Positions 25,902 to 34,826 of a stretch of 64,000 nt of DNA are shown piece by piece. Under the pieces are notes generated by a model. That model did not search any database. It was given only the letters and a program-made list of their open reading frames with translations, and was not told where the DNA came from. The stretch covers positions 1-64,000 of the forward strand of contig CAZRDX010000031.1 in assembly GCA_964599235.1 (NCBI GenBank). The letters run 5' to 3'. The stretch comes from DRPN01 sp964599235. Lineage in GTDB: Bacteria; Bacteroidota; Bacteroidia; Bacteroidales; VadinHA17. Both the position numbers and the translations under genes were made by a program. Numbering within the stretch: position 1 is the first letter of the stretch; each line of letters begins with the position of its first letter.

Positions 25902-26276
25902 ATGAGGATCGCGATACCAACGAACGACCATGAGACGATTGCGGGGAGGTTGAGCGAAGCACGGGGCGTGATGGTTTACCGCATTGAGAAAGGGAAGTTA
26001 CGTGGGAGGTTGTTCCGCTATTTCCGTTTTTGGAAGATCTTGCAGAACGAAGGATTAAAAGACCGTTTCTTCCGTCGTTTCTCGGAATGTTTTCGGGAAT
26101 GTGACTGGCTGGTGATCAAAGAGATGCATCCCGGCCTTCAGGAATATCTGCGCAATTCAGGCATCCGCATCCATCAGACACAACATGAAAGACTGGCAGA
26201 CATTGTGAAAGAAATGATCGACATCACCAACAAGGAGGAGGAAGCATATGTACAAACTAAGGAAGTACCACGGTGA
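25902..26276 (+). CDS. NifX/NifB-C-terminal-like (dinitrogenase iron-molybdenum cofactor) family protein
   Basis: The protein has 124 residues. The N-terminal RIAIPTNDHETIAGRLSEARGVMVYRIEKG is the typical first strand-loop of the NifX/NafY/MTH1175 family. DWLVIKEMHPGLQEYLRNSGIRIHQT then corresponds to the second half of the ribonuclease-H-like fold. The middle is unusually basic and aromatic (RGRLFRYFRFWKILQNEG, RFFRRF). The usual cluster-binding residues of the family are not obvious, so a Fe-S carrier role is uncertain. The gene overlaps the start of ppnP by 29 bases, implying translational coupling. The family call is based on N-terminal and overall length resemblance. Confidence 0.7.
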   Translation: MRIAIPTNDHETIAGRLSEARGVMVYRIEKGKLRGRLFRYFRFWKILQNEGLKDRFFRRFSECFRECDWLVIKEMHPGLQEYLRNSGIRIHQTQHERLADIVKEMIDITNKEEEAYVQTKEVPR

Positions 26277-26529
26277 CAGGGTCCAGTCACTGACTTACGA
26301 AAAGAACGGGCGAGCCGGCTCGGTGGGTATCATGGATGCCGGTGAATATGAATTCGGCGCCGTGGAAAAGGAGACCATCACGGTATGCGAAGGGACCATC
26401 CACGTCCGTGTGGGCACGGAAAAGGAGTGGAAAAGTTACGGAAAGGGTGAAACATTTGTGATCCCTGCTCACAGCAACTTCTCCCTCCGCACCGAAGACA
26501 TCGCCACTTATTCCTGTCTTTACGGCTGA
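26248..26529 (+). CDS. ppnP: Pyrimidine/purine nucleoside phosphorylase PpnP
   Basis: The protein has 93 residues, the same length as E. coli PpnP (YaiE), and matches it throughout. GDRVQSLTYEKNGRAGSVGIMDAGEYEF is followed by EKETITVCEGTIHVRV, and then GKGETFVIPAHSNFSLRTEDIATYSCLY. This small cupin-fold enzyme phosphorolyses several nucleosides to free base and ribose-1-phosphate. The ATG lies inside the last codons of the preceding NifX-like gene. Co-transcription is near certain, although a functional link between the two products is not obvious. Confidence 0.93.
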   Translation: MYKLRKYHGDRVQSLTYEKNGRAGSVGIMDAGEYEFGAVEKETITVCEGTIHVRVGTEKEWKSYGKGETFVIPAHSNFSLRTEDIATYSCLYG

Positions 26530-26649
26530 TCCTCCCTGCAGGTCGCGGCCCCCTAAGCTCCTTCCCGCCGACGATCCGGGAAAGGGAGGTTTGGGTATTT
26601 TGTGGATTTTTGATATTTTCCACACAAAACCAATCCTGATCTGTTCATC

Positions 26650-27852
26650 ATGGAAAAGACCGATCGCAGAGGTTTCTTTCGCGCGACACTTCTGGGTGCT
26701 GCCGGCACCATCGTGGCCCCTCGTCTTTCGTGGTCCGCCGCGGAACCAGTCAGAAAGAGTGAAAAAGGCCTGATCATGCGGCCTCTGGGAAGACGCACCG
26801 ACATGGTCGTGCCGGTGGTGAGCATGGGAGTGATGCGTGCCGACAACCCGGCGCTGGTGCGTGCCGCCCTCGACAAAGGCATCACCCTCTTCGACACCGC
26901 CCACACCTACCAGGGCGGACGCAACGAAGAGATGCTGGGCAAGATCCTTAAGAAGATCCCGCGCAACAGCTATTACATCGAGACCAAAGTCAAACCTGAC
27001 GGCTACGACAAGAAAAAAGGAGATTTCACCGATGATGAGAGGGTGAAAAAGAGTTTCCGGGAGAAGTTTGATGTTTCGATGAAACGTCTGGGTCTTCCCT
27101 ATGTGGACATCCTCTTCCTGCATGCCATCAACACACGTGCTGCCACCCTCAACGGGGCGGTGCTGGAGGTGATGCAGGAGATCAGGAAGGAGGGGCGTAC
27201 CCGTTACCTGGGTGTTTCCACGCACAGCAATGAGCCGGAGGTGATCCGGGCAGCCATCGAGAGCGGGGTATACGATGTGGTGCTGGTGGCATACAACTAC
27301 CGCCAGAAGCACAGGGATGAGATCCTGAAGGCTTTTGCCGAGGCTGCCGAAGCCGGTCTGGGGATCATCGTCATGAAGACGATGGCCGGAGGCAAACCTC
27401 CCAAAGAGGGGCCGGCCCTGCGCATGGGGACAGCCCTGAAATGGTCGCTGCAAAGTGAACATGTGGCCACCGCCATCCCCGGTTTCACCTCGTTCGATCA
27501 GCTGGAAGAGGATCTCGCCGTAGCCCGCGACCTCACCTTCACCGACGAGGAGAAACAGCTTCTTGCTGCTGCCAGTGCAGGCGAAACCCTATACTGTGAC
27601 GGGTGCGCTGAATGCATCGACCAGTGTCCGCACGGGCTGCCCATCCCCGACCTGATGCGGGCCTACATGTATACCTACGGCTACCGCGAGACCCGCAAGG
27701 CGCGCGACCTGCTCGACGAACTGCAGGTAACACCCGAAACATGTGCCTCCTGCGACACATGCACCGTCACCTGCAACAAAGGATTCGCCGTGGCTGAGAA
27801 GATCAACGATATCATGAGGCTGCGGAATGTGCCGCATGAATTTCTCGCATGA
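26650..27852 (+). CDS. Tat-exported aldo/keto reductase with C-terminal 4Fe-4S ferredoxin domain
   Basis: The protein has 400 residues. A twin-arginine signal (DRRGFF at residues 5-10, hydrophobic stretch ATLLGAAGTIVAP) predicts export as a folded protein. The aldo/keto reductase barrel shows D and Y in LFDTAHTYQGG, K in ETKV and H in FLHAI, the expected catalytic tetrad. The tail has two cysteine clusters, YCDGCAECIDQCPHG and CASCDTCTVTCNKG, typical of the ferredoxin-like extension in this AKR subgroup. Members occur in Bacteroidota as predicted oxidoreductases whose substrate is unknown. An imperfect inverted repeat (TTTTGTGGA / TCCACACAAAA, about 26599-26628) lies 20-50 bases upstream and could be an operator. 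Confidence 0.92.
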   Translation: MEKTDRRGFFRATLLGAAGTIVAPRLSWSAAEPVRKSEKGLIMRPLGRRTDMVVPVVSMGVMRADNPALVRAALDKGITLFDTAHTYQGGRNEEMLGKILKKIPRNSYYIETKVKPDGYDKKKGDFTDDERVKKSFREKFDVSMKRLGLPYVDILFLHAINTRAATLNGAVLEVMQEIRKEGRTRYLGVSTHSNEPEVIRAAIESGVYDVVLVAYNYRQKHRDEILKAFAEAAEAGLGIIVMKTMAGGKPPKEGPALRMGTALKWSLQSEHVATAIPGFTSFDQLEEDLAVARDLTFTDEEKQLLAAASAGETLYCDGCAECIDQCPHGLPIPDLMRAYMYTYGYRETRKARDLLDELQVTPETCASCDTCTVTCNKGFAVAEKINDIMRLRNVPHEFLA

Positions 27853-27877
27853 CTTTTTCTTCTTCCGAACGATCACC

Positions 27878-28753
27878 ATGATGAAAAGATCCCTGTTCAC
27901 CCTCGCCGGGACCCTTGTCCTGCTTGCACTCACGAAAGCCCAAAGCGACAGCCTCTTCCCCCTTTTCGACGGCTATCGCATCCTGCATGCCTATCCCGTC
28001 TACCATGCCGACGATCTGTGGGATTACATCGACGGGGCCGCCGACAATTATCTCAACTACCGTTTCCGGGAGCTGCAGATCGCCGAATACGCCAAAGGGA
28101 AAGACCGCATCTATTACAAGGTGGAGGTATACCGTCATGCCGATCCGCTGTATGCTTTCGGTATCTACAGTTCGGAACGGTCGTCCGATTACCGTTTTGT
28201 GGATGTGGGGACGGAGGGGTTCCGTGAGGAGGGGCAGCTTTTCTTTCTCAAAGGCTCGTGTTACGTGAAGGTGATGGCGGTGGAGAAGGCCCGGGGTGGT
28301 GAGGAAGAGCTGGAGGCTCTGGCACGGGCTGTCGCGGCCAGGATCCCCGGCCCCGCTTCTTTCCCCGCACCGCTGCAACTCTTCCCGGAACAGGGCAAGA
28401 TCGCCCACTCCGAGAGGTTCATCGCCAGCAACTTTCTGGGATATTCTTTCTTCAGCGAGGTCTTTACCGCCACCTATCGCCAGAACAACCTGGAGTTCCA
28501 AATGTTCCTGGTCGTGCGCGACGATCCTTCCGAAACGGAACACCTGCTCAAAGCACTCTACGACAAAACCGAAGATCCTCCCCCCGCCACCCTCCAACAG
28601 GGCGACCACCTGCTCCACGACAAATACAACGGAAAGATCTACCTCATCTGGAACGGCCGGCTCCTGTTCGGCTTCCTCAACATCGACGACAGCAACCTGA
28701 TCCGTCCCCTGGCGGCAGAACTGCTGGAAAAATACAAATCTTCGGGGTTCTGA
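27878..28753 (+). CDS. Secreted DUF6599-like protein
   Basis: The protein has 292 residues from ATG 27878 (or 27881), giving a signal peptide MMKRSLFTLAGTLVLLALTKAQ. The frame is open from 27827, overlapping the reductase gene, but that N-terminus is not signal-like. Features resembling DUF6599 are WDYIDGAADNYLNYRFRELQIAEYAKG near the mature N-terminus, then YAFGIYSSERS and a long alpha/beta part with LFPEQGKIAHSERFI. The function of the family is unknown. The spacing to the Tat reductase (26 bases) and shared strand suggest an operon, so it may be a periplasmic partner of that reductase. Confidence 0.8.
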   Translation: MMKRSLFTLAGTLVLLALTKAQSDSLFPLFDGYRILHAYPVYHADDLWDYIDGAADNYLNYRFRELQIAEYAKGKDRIYYKVEVYRHADPLYAFGIYSSERSSDYRFVDVGTEGFREEGQLFFLKGSCYVKVMAVEKARGGEEELEALARAVAARIPGPASFPAPLQLFPEQGKIAHSERFIASNFLGYSFFSEVFTATYRQNNLEFQMFLVVRDDPSETEHLLKALYDKTEDPPPATLQQGDHLLHDKYNGKIYLIWNGRLLFGFLNIDDSNLIRPLAAELLEKYKSSGF

Positions 28754-28959
28754 TGCCCATCCCTTCCGGCAGGACCTGACCTTCTGTCGGTGCGGAAAGA
28801 AAAGATTCTGTCTGGCAGAAATATTTTTCTACTATTTAATTATCAACCTGTTATGCAACACACCCCCTCTGTTCGACTGTTAAAAGTTCTTAACCGGCCC
28901 TGCTTTCCGGCATTTGGTATGTAAATTGAGAGGTTCACGGAAGAAGGAGGTTACTGATC

Positions 28960-31900
28960 ATGAAAAAGGAATGGTTGCGGCAAGGTGCCGCCGTGATGAA
29001 AGGCTTTTTTCTGTTCATGTTCCTGCTCGCTGCGGCATTACCCGCCGGGGCGCAGTATTTCGGCAGGAACAAGCCTTATTACAAGAAGTTCCGTTACAAG
29101 GTGTACGAAACACCTCATTTCGACATTTATTATTATCTGAAGAACGATTCGGTGCTCAACCAGATGGCGCGGATGAGCGAGGAATGGTACCGTCTGCACA
29201 AGGAGGAGTTCGGCATTGACCTCCGCGGGCACAACCCGTTGTTCCTCTACAACAACCACGCCGACTTCCAGCAGACCACCACCATCTCCGGTGAGATCGG
29301 CGTAGGTACCGGCGGGGTGACCGAAGTGCTGAAGAACCGCATCGTATTCCCCATCGCCCCCATCTTTGCTCAGACCGACCACGTGCTGGGACACGAGATG
29401 GTGCATGCTTTCCAGTACACCCTCATCCTGCACGGCGACTCCACCAATATGAGCTCGCTCAACAACCTGCCCCTCTGGATGGTGGAAGGCATGGCCGAAT
29501 ATTTCTCCATCGGCAGCCACGATCCCCATACGGCGATGTGGATGCGCGATGCCGTACTGCATAATGATTTTCCCTCGTTCAAGGACCTTGACACCGACCC
29601 GAAATATTTCCCCTACCGCTGGGGGCAGGCTTTCTGGGCTTTCATAGGGAAGACATGGGGCGACGATCTCATCGTCCCGCTTTTCCAGCGCACGGCCATG
29701 GTGGGTTACGAACAGGCCATGAAAGATGTGCTGGGCCTCGACGCCGCCACCATCGCCGGGATGTGGAAAAGTGCATATACTCTTTATTACAAACAGTTCC
29801 TTCCCGACTCGGTGGAGAAACTCACGGGTATCGAGGTGGCTTTCCCCGGCAACGCAGGGGACGTGAACGTCTCCCCCTCGCTGAGTCCCGACGGGAAGTA
29901 TCTGGTCTTTCTTTCGGAGAAAGATGTCATCTCGTTCGATCTTTTCTTGGCCGATGTTGCCAGAAGGAAGGTGGTCCGTCGTCTTTCGGCCACCGTCCAG
30001 CACCATGAGATCGACGCCATGAACAATCTCGAGTCGGCAGGCACCTGGTCGCCCGACAGCCGTTATTTCGCCTTCACCGTCTACGACAAGGGCAAGAACG
30101 CCCTGGTGATCATCGACGTGAAGAAGAACAAGCTCTCGAAGAAGATCTTCATCCCCGGCGTGCCGGCTTTTTACCAGCCGGCGTGGGCTCCCGACGGCAA
30201 GAGCATCGTCGTAGCGGGGCTGGTGGAGGGACAGCCCGATCTGTTCCGTTACTATCCCGAGACGGACGAGGTGATCCGCATCACCAACGACCGTTATTCA
30301 TACCTCCATCCCTGCTGGTCGCACGACGGCCGTTATCTGGTGGTGGCCACCGACCGCACGGCCGTCCCCACCGACCGGCCTTATTTACACACCAACCTGG
30401 CCCTCATCGACGTGAAGACGGGGAAGATCACGGTGCTGCCCGTCTTTCCGGGGGCCGACAACCTTAACCCCCTTTTCTCGGTCAACGACAGCTCCGTCTT
30501 CTTCCTTTCCGACCGCGACGGCAAACGCAACCTGTACCGTTACGATCTGGCCGACGGGCGGGTCTTCCAGCTCACCGACTATGAGGTGGGTATCACGGGC
30601 ATCACCCAGTATTCACCGGCCGTGAGCATCTCGCGTCACAACAACGAGCTGGTCTATTCCTACTATTCCGACAACAAGTATACGATTTACAAAGCGTCGG
30701 TGGATGATTTCGAGGCGCATGAGGTCTCTCCCGACTCACTCGATATGGCAGCGGGCATCCTGCCCCCCCTGAAACGCATCGGCCGCAACATCGTCGACCG
30801 TGGGTTGCAGGACCGCGAGCCGCTGTCGGCCATTCAGCCGGAGGACTATCTGAAGAAGCCCTACAAGGCTCGTTTTCAGCTCGACTACATCTCCAATGTT
30901 CAGGCAGGCATCAGCACCAACAGTTTCGCCCGGGGGATGACGGGGAGCGTGTTCGCCATCTTCAGCGACATCGCCGGCACCCAGCAGCTCTTCACCAGCC
31001 TGGCCCTCAACGGGGAGATCTACGACTTCGGCGGCCAGGTGACTTACGTGAACCAGAAGAACCGGCTCACCTGGGGCGCCTCGGTGTCACACATCCCTTA
31101 CATGAGCGGTTACTCATACATAAAACCCGACACCCTCCACCTGGGTGATCAATACTATCTTGTCGACAACCTGATCTACGATATCGTCCGTACTTTCGAG
31201 GACAGGATCGAACTGTACGCCTATTATCCCATTTCCACCACCCAGCGTCTCGAGCTGGGGGCTTCACAGGCTTTTTACTACTATCGCATCGACGAATGGA
31301 ACAACTATTATGACCCTGTGTACGGCACCTATATGGGCGGAAACCGTCATAAACTCCCCGCGCCGAAGGGGTTCAACATGCAGACGGTGTATGCGGCGGC
31401 GGTGCTCGACAATTCGATCAACGGGCTGGCTTCGCCGATGCGGGGGGCACGCGGGCGCTTCGAGGTGGAGAAATATTTCGGCGTGTATGATTTCCTGGCC
31501 ATCACAGGCGACTACAGAAAATATTTCTATTTGCGTCCGCTGACGTTAGCGGCCCGCGGGCTGTACACGGGGCGTCTGTCGACCAACGGCCGCACCTTTG
31601 CGCTCTATCCCCTCACCCCCAGCTACCCGTGGTACATGCATGGTTACGACAACTACCGTGTGTTCGACGGCATGCCGGCCGACCAGGCCAGTTTCATCTT
31701 CGATCAGCTGTACGGCAACCAGATGGCGGTGGCCAATGTGGAGATGCGGCTGCCGCTGGCCGGCCCTAAACGACTGGGGCTCATTAAGGTGCAATACTTC
31801 TACACCGAACTGGTGGGTTTCCTCGATGGCAGCCTCACCTGGGACCGTGGCGACAGGATCAGCCTCGACTATACCAACTATGATCCGTCGAACCGCGTGC

Positions 31901-32037
31901 CTCTCTTCAGCACCGGCTTCTCAGCCCGCATCAACGTCATGGGAGCCATCGTGGTGGAGCCTTATTATGCCTGGCCACTCATCGGCGACCACATGGGCAA
32001 AGGTTTTTTCGGGATCAACTTCCTGCCCGGATGGTAG
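28960..32037 (+). CDS. Surface metalloprotease with TolB-type propeller and outer-membrane beta-barrel
   Basis: The protein has 1025 residues. A strong ribosome site (AAGGAGG, 28944-28950) supports ATG 28960 over 28996. The signal peptide ends near LPAGAQ. The N-terminal domain (about 40-290) carries gluzincin zinc-site motifs GHEMVHAF (H145, E146, H149) and WMVEGMAEYF. About residues 290-600 form a PD40/TolB-like propeller with repeated strands: DVNVSPSLSPDGKYLVFLSEKD, TWSPDSRYFAFTVYD, PAWAPDGKSIVVAGLVEG and PCWSHDGRYLVVATD. The C-terminal about 400 residues end in alternating strands of an Omp85/surface-antigen-like barrel (YPWYMHGYDNY, GKGFFGINFLPGW). This would place the protease and propeller on a membrane-embedded base. 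The partner or substrate is unknown. Confidence 0.88.
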   Translation: MKKEWLRQGAAVMKGFFLFMFLLAAALPAGAQYFGRNKPYYKKFRYKVYETPHFDIYYYLKNDSVLNQMARMSEEWYRLHKEEFGIDLRGHNPLFLYNNHADFQQTTTISGEIGVGTGGVTEVLKNRIVFPIAPIFAQTDHVLGHEMVHAFQYTLILHGDSTNMSSLNNLPLWMVEGMAEYFSIGSHDPHTAMWMRDAVLHNDFPSFKDLDTDPKYFPYRWGQAFWAFIGKTWGDDLIVPLFQRTAMVGYEQAMKDVLGLDAATIAGMWKSAYTLYYKQFLPDSVEKLTGIEVAFPGNAGDVNVSPSLSPDGKYLVFLSEKDVISFDLFLADVARRKVVRRLSATVQHHEIDAMNNLESAGTWSPDSRYFAFTVYDKGKNALVIIDVKKNKLSKKIFIPGVPAFYQPAWAPDGKSIVVAGLVEGQPDLFRYYPETDEVIRITNDRYSYLHPCWSHDGRYLVVATDRTAVPTDRPYLHTNLALIDVKTGKITVLPVFPGADNLNPLFSVNDSSVFFLSDRDGKRNLYRYDLADGRVFQLTDYEVGITGITQYSPAVSISRHNNELVYSYYSDNKYTIYKASVDDFEAHEVSPDSLDMAAGILPPLKRIGRNIVDRGLQDREPLSAIQPEDYLKKPYKARFQLDYISNVQAGISTNSFARGMTGSVFAIFSDIAGTQQLFTSLALNGEIYDFGGQVTYVNQKNRLTWGASVSHIPYMSGYSYIKPDTLHLGDQYYLVDNLIYDIVRTFEDRIELYAYYPISTTQRLELGASQAFYYYRIDEWNNYYDPVYGTYMGGNRHKLPAPKGFNMQTVYAAAVLDNSINGLASPMRGARGRFEVEKYFGVYDFLAITGDYRKYFYLRPLTLAARGLYTGRLSTNGRTFALYPLTPSYPWYMHGYDNYRVFDGMPADQASFIFDQLYGNQMAVANVEMRLPLAGPKRLGLIKVQYFYTELVGFLDGSLTWDRGDRISLDYTNYDPSNRVPLFSTGFSARINVMGAIVVEPYYAWPLIGDHMGKGFFGINFLPGW

Positions 32038-32057
32038 CGGGATCATCCTTCCGGAAG

Positions 32058-33302
32058 TCAAAACTTCACTCTTGACAGATCAATGCCGCGGATCTCCTGC
32101 CATTCATTGTTCTTCAGGCCCATCACCTTTTTGCCGTCGAGGCGCAGATCGTCATACTCGATGGGTATCACGATCCCGCCGTCCGCATCGATAACCCCTT
32201 TCAGGCCGTTCTCGCTGACAAGACAATAATCCCGGTAGCAGCGTACCCGATCGAAACGGGGCTCAAAGACCACCCGGCCGTCCAGGGAGTATATGCCGGT
32301 CAGATCTCCTTGTCTGACCAGGAAAAAGACTCCCGACCTTTTTATCGCATCATACTCCGCAGGGATGATCTCCTCCCCGCTCATGCCCAGTATCCCGGCA
32401 CGACCGTCACGAACAACCCGGAAGGAAGATCCGTCCCTGACGACCCTGTCATATTCGACAGGAACCACCTCGTCCCCGTTGAGAGCCACGATCCCCTGTT
32501 TCCCGTTCCGGGTGACCCGCCACCACGAACCTTCCCGCACGATCCCGTCAAACTCCGGAGCCAGCAGCACTTCCCCGTTCAAGGAAATGATCCCTTGCTT
32601 CCCGTCTTTTGTCACACGGAACCAGGAGCCTTCACGCACGATCCCGTCATATACCGGTTCAAGGAGCACATCTCCGTTCAGGGCTATGAGCCCCTGTTTC
32701 CCGTCCTTTATCATACGGAACCAGGCACCTTCACGTACGATCCTGTCATACAACGGTTCAAGGAGCACATCCCCGTTCAGGGCTACGAGCCCTAACTTCC
32801 CCTCCTTTGTCACACGGAACCAGGAGCCTTCACGCACGACCCCGTCATACTCAGACCCGGGTAGCACCTCCCCGTTCAGGGCTATGATCTTCCATTTCCC
32901 GTTCTTTGCTACATGGAACCAGGCCCCGTCAAGCCGCACACTGTCATATTCCACGGGGACGACCAAGTCTCCGTTCAATGTATACACTCCTCGCTTTCCG
33001 TCTTTTCCGACAAAATAAAAATCTCCTTTTTCTTCAATGCTCCTGAAGAGAACCGGAAGGACCGTGTCGCCATTGAGTCCGATCACCCCGGCTGCACCCT
33101 CCCCGACCACGATGAACGCATTTTCCAGCCTTATCACCGTATCGTATTCAGCCTGAATGATCTTCTTTCCGTGCACACCGGCAATACCGTATTTCCCGTT
33201 GTTCTCCAACAAGGGGAATGCCCGGGTATCGGTCCCTTTTACCCGCTGGCCCGAAAGCGGAACGGAAACCAACAATAAAAGAAGAGGTGAAAATTTTTTC
33301 AT
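32058..33302 (-). CDS. Secreted WG-repeat protein
   Basis: The protein has 414 residues with a signal peptide (SPLLLLLVSVPLSGQ). Nearly the entire mature region is made of 11 consecutive 33-residue WG/KWG repeats (residues about 34-397), each of form NGKxGIxALNGDVLLEPxYDxIVREG followed by WFRVxK. Repeats 4-8 are almost identical, while the first and last ones are diverged. WG-repeat proteins form beta-rich solenoids or propeller-like surfaces and are often bound to the cell surface; their ligands are unknown. No catalytic residues or lipobox are seen. The start ATG 33302 is well supported by the signal peptide. It is convergent with the protease-propeller-barrel gene (20 bases between stops). 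Confidence 0.92.
   Translation of the reverse strand: MKKFSPLLLLLVSVPLSGQRVKGTDTRAFPLLENNGKYGIAGVHGKKIIQAEYDTVIRLENAFIVVGEGAAGVIGLNGDTVLPVLFRSIEEKGDFYFVGKDGKRGVYTLNGDLVVPVEYDSVRLDGAWFHVAKNGKWKIIALNGEVLPGSEYDGVVREGSWFRVTKEGKLGLVALNGDVLLEPLYDRIVREGAWFRMIKDGKQGLIALNGDVLLEPVYDGIVREGSWFRVTKDGKQGIISLNGEVLLAPEFDGIVREGSWWRVTRNGKQGIVALNGDEVVPVEYDRVVRDGSSFRVVRDGRAGILGMSGEEIIPAEYDAIKRSGVFFLVRQGDLTGIYSLDGRVVFEPRFDRVRCYRDYCLVSENGLKGVIDADGGIVIPIEYDDLRLDGKKVMGLKNNEWQEIRGIDLSRVKF
32112..33203 (-). repeat. 11 tandem 99-base units encoding WG repeats
   Basis: The DNA of the WG gene repeats every 99 bases over 11 units. Adjacent middle units share long near-identical blocks (for example 'ttcacgcacgatcccgtcat' at about 32630 and 'ttcacgcacgaccccgtcat' at about 32830). 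The most similar units are in the middle, so expansion by slippage or unequal recombination is the likely origin. Confidence 0.85.
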
Positions 33303-33615
33303 TTCACAGATTTTTATTTGAAAAGAATCTCATCCCCACCACCCAATGCCTTACCTTCTAAAGACGTTCAGGATCCAATAAAGTTACATCTTGCCATTCC
33401 TTAATCTCTCTTCCCGGTGTTTGGGTAAAGACAAGTTCTCGGATTTTTTTTCTTTTACAAGCTTTCAATCCCGGCGGGACTCTTACGCTATTCCTCGTAT
33501 AAAAACTCTCATTTTGATCATCCCTTTCCGCTTCCTCATGCCGGCTCCTAACACCTGTTTTTTGGTAAGGATTCAGACTACCTGCTGTCCGGGAGGGGAA
33601 CAAAGATCTTCTTTC

Positions 33616-33766
33616 TCACCTGTTGACGAAAATATAACGGATATGTGCCCTGGCACCCTTGCTTCTCTCGTTCTTCTCTCCGGTGAGGCGGATCTCCAGG
33701 GTATGTTCTCCCTGCTCCAGTCCGGCACCCAGGGTATAGTACCAGGGCAGGTAAAACCCCTTCAGA
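33616..33766 (-). pseudogene. Truncated copy of the 3' end of the SGNH hydrolase gene
   Basis: The frame reads FYLPWYYTLGAGLEQGEH... and ends RYIFVNR-stop, the same as the last about 47 residues of the SGNH hydrolase at 34827-36047 apart from two amino acid changes in the shared block and a changed upstream part. The rest of that gene is missing. It still has an open frame but no signal peptide, no SGNH residues and no plausible start, so it is best read as a gene fragment left by a duplication. Confidence 0.75.
33620..33760. repeat. Direct repeat, copy A (141 bases)
   Basis: By hand alignment these 141 bases match 34831-34971 in the same orientation with five mismatches (about 96% identity). 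The distance between copies is 1211 bases, and the phosphatase-family gene lies between them. Confidence 0.9.
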
Positions 33767-33842
33767 AGATACAGGGATCCCCTCCTTTCCCCGACCACCA
33801 GGAACGTAAAAGGGATATGCCGTGAGGAGGCTCTTGTCTCCC

Positions 33843-34793
33843 TTACTTCAGACGGAAGGTGACCAACACGAATCCATGATCGGAAGGGAACATGAACGAC
33901 CGTCCGTGGAACGTAAAGGTGCTGCCATCGGGGGCAACAAAGACCTCCGCTGCCACGGCCTGCAGTTTTTTACCACGGTAGTAGATGTAATCGATGCGGT
34001 CCTGACGGTCGTAAAGGATCGATCCGTTCACTTTTCCCGACGACAACCAGGTGGTGCCGGGATCCGCAGCCGGATCGGGATGGATCTCGCGGTAGGCATC
34101 TCGAAGTCCCGCTTGCGTCAGAGCCCATGATACGGGCCAACGAACGACCGCACCGCCGTGATGATATTTGTTTTTCGTCGTTTCCACCCAGTCGAGGTGC
34201 GAATGGCTGTTAAGATCCCCTCCCAGGACCACGGGGATACTGTCGGCCTGCTGCAGATAAGGCCGGATAAGATGAAGGATGGTCCTTATCTCATCATCCC
34301 GGCTACCCCGGCATTCCCAGTTGATGATCGCCGTCTCGGACGAGTCGACTGGTACCCGACGGGCATCGGGAAGATAATGCAACCAAGTGTCAAAAAAGAT
34401 CACCGGCCGGCCGGCCACATCCACTTTCACCCCGCCAAAGTTGAACGTAGAGATGCTGTCGGGAAAGACCAGCGTGTCGAGGATGGGATACCGGCTGAAG
34501 ATGCACAGGTTACTCGAGAGCAGAACATAATGGAATCCCAGCGAGTCAGCGATCATGGGAGCAGCCCCATAGGTCTCGATCATCAGGATCACGTCGGCAC
34601 CCGAATGTTTGAGGATACGTATGATCTCCGGCCGGGCATCCTTCACCGGCAGCCTCTCCCCTTTGCCACCGTGCCAGATGTTCCATTCCAGCACTTTCAG
34701 CGTCACCGGTTCTTCTTTTCTCTGCTCATGCCCCCCCTTGCAGGCCAACAGCAAAGGAAGGAACACAAGGAGAACGGGCAAGAGCTTTTTCAT
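33843..34793 (-). CDS. Endonuclease/exonuclease/phosphatase-family lipoprotein
   Basis: The protein has 316 residues from ATG 34793 (MKKLLPVLLV); ATG 34820 would add nine residues. The lipobox LPLLLAC puts the lipid on Cys18. EEP-fold motifs are LEWNIWHGG, MIETYG with the metal-binding Glu, GGDLNSHSHLDW with Asp and Asn, DRIDYIYYRG and the final SDHG with Asp/His. Lipid-anchored periplasmic/outer-membrane members of this family often act as phosphodiesterases or as sphingomyelinase/phosphatase-like enzymes on sugar or lipid phosphates. It begins 33 bases after the SGNH hydrolase stop and is flanked by the two copies of a 141-base direct repeat. The substrate is unknown; context suggests a role on the same glycan. 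Confidence 0.9.
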   Translation of the reverse strand: MKKLLPVLLVFLPLLLACKGGHEQRKEEPVTLKVLEWNIWHGGKGERLPVKDARPEIIRILKHSGADVILMIETYGAAPMIADSLGFHYVLLSSNLCIFSRYPILDTLVFPDSISTFNFGGVKVDVAGRPVIFFDTWLHYLPDARRVPVDSSETAIINWECRGSRDDEIRTILHLIRPYLQQADSIPVVLGGDLNSHSHLDWVETTKNKYHHGGAVVRWPVSWALTQAGLRDAYREIHPDPAADPGTTWLSSGKVNGSILYDRQDRIDYIYYRGKKLQAVAAEVFVAPDGSTFTFHGRSFMFPSDHGFVLVTFRLK

Positions 34794-34826
34794 CCTTTTT
34801 TTGTGCTCCATTTTGTTCATCTGTGT

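Larger units (their letters stand above)
33303..33842. other. 540-base gene-poor stretch with remnants
   Basis: This region between the WG gene and the phosphatase-family gene contains one clear remnant, the 141-base copy described separately (33620-33760). A minus-strand frame of 81 residues (33358-33603) ends with KEWQDVTLLDPERL, loosely like the WG protein end NEWQEIRGIDLSRVKF. It might be a decayed WG-gene tail but is not convincing as a gene. Nothing else was recognised. Confidence 0.5.

Noticed and set aside
32112..33203. Regular 99-base repeats, considered as a CRISPR array
   Set aside because: Repeats are contiguous, in frame, and encode WG repeats; no short repeats with unique spacers and no cas genes.
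33358..33603. 81-residue minus-strand frame
   Set aside because: Low-quality coding character. Only the last few residues resemble the WG-protein end, so it is at best a decayed fragment.
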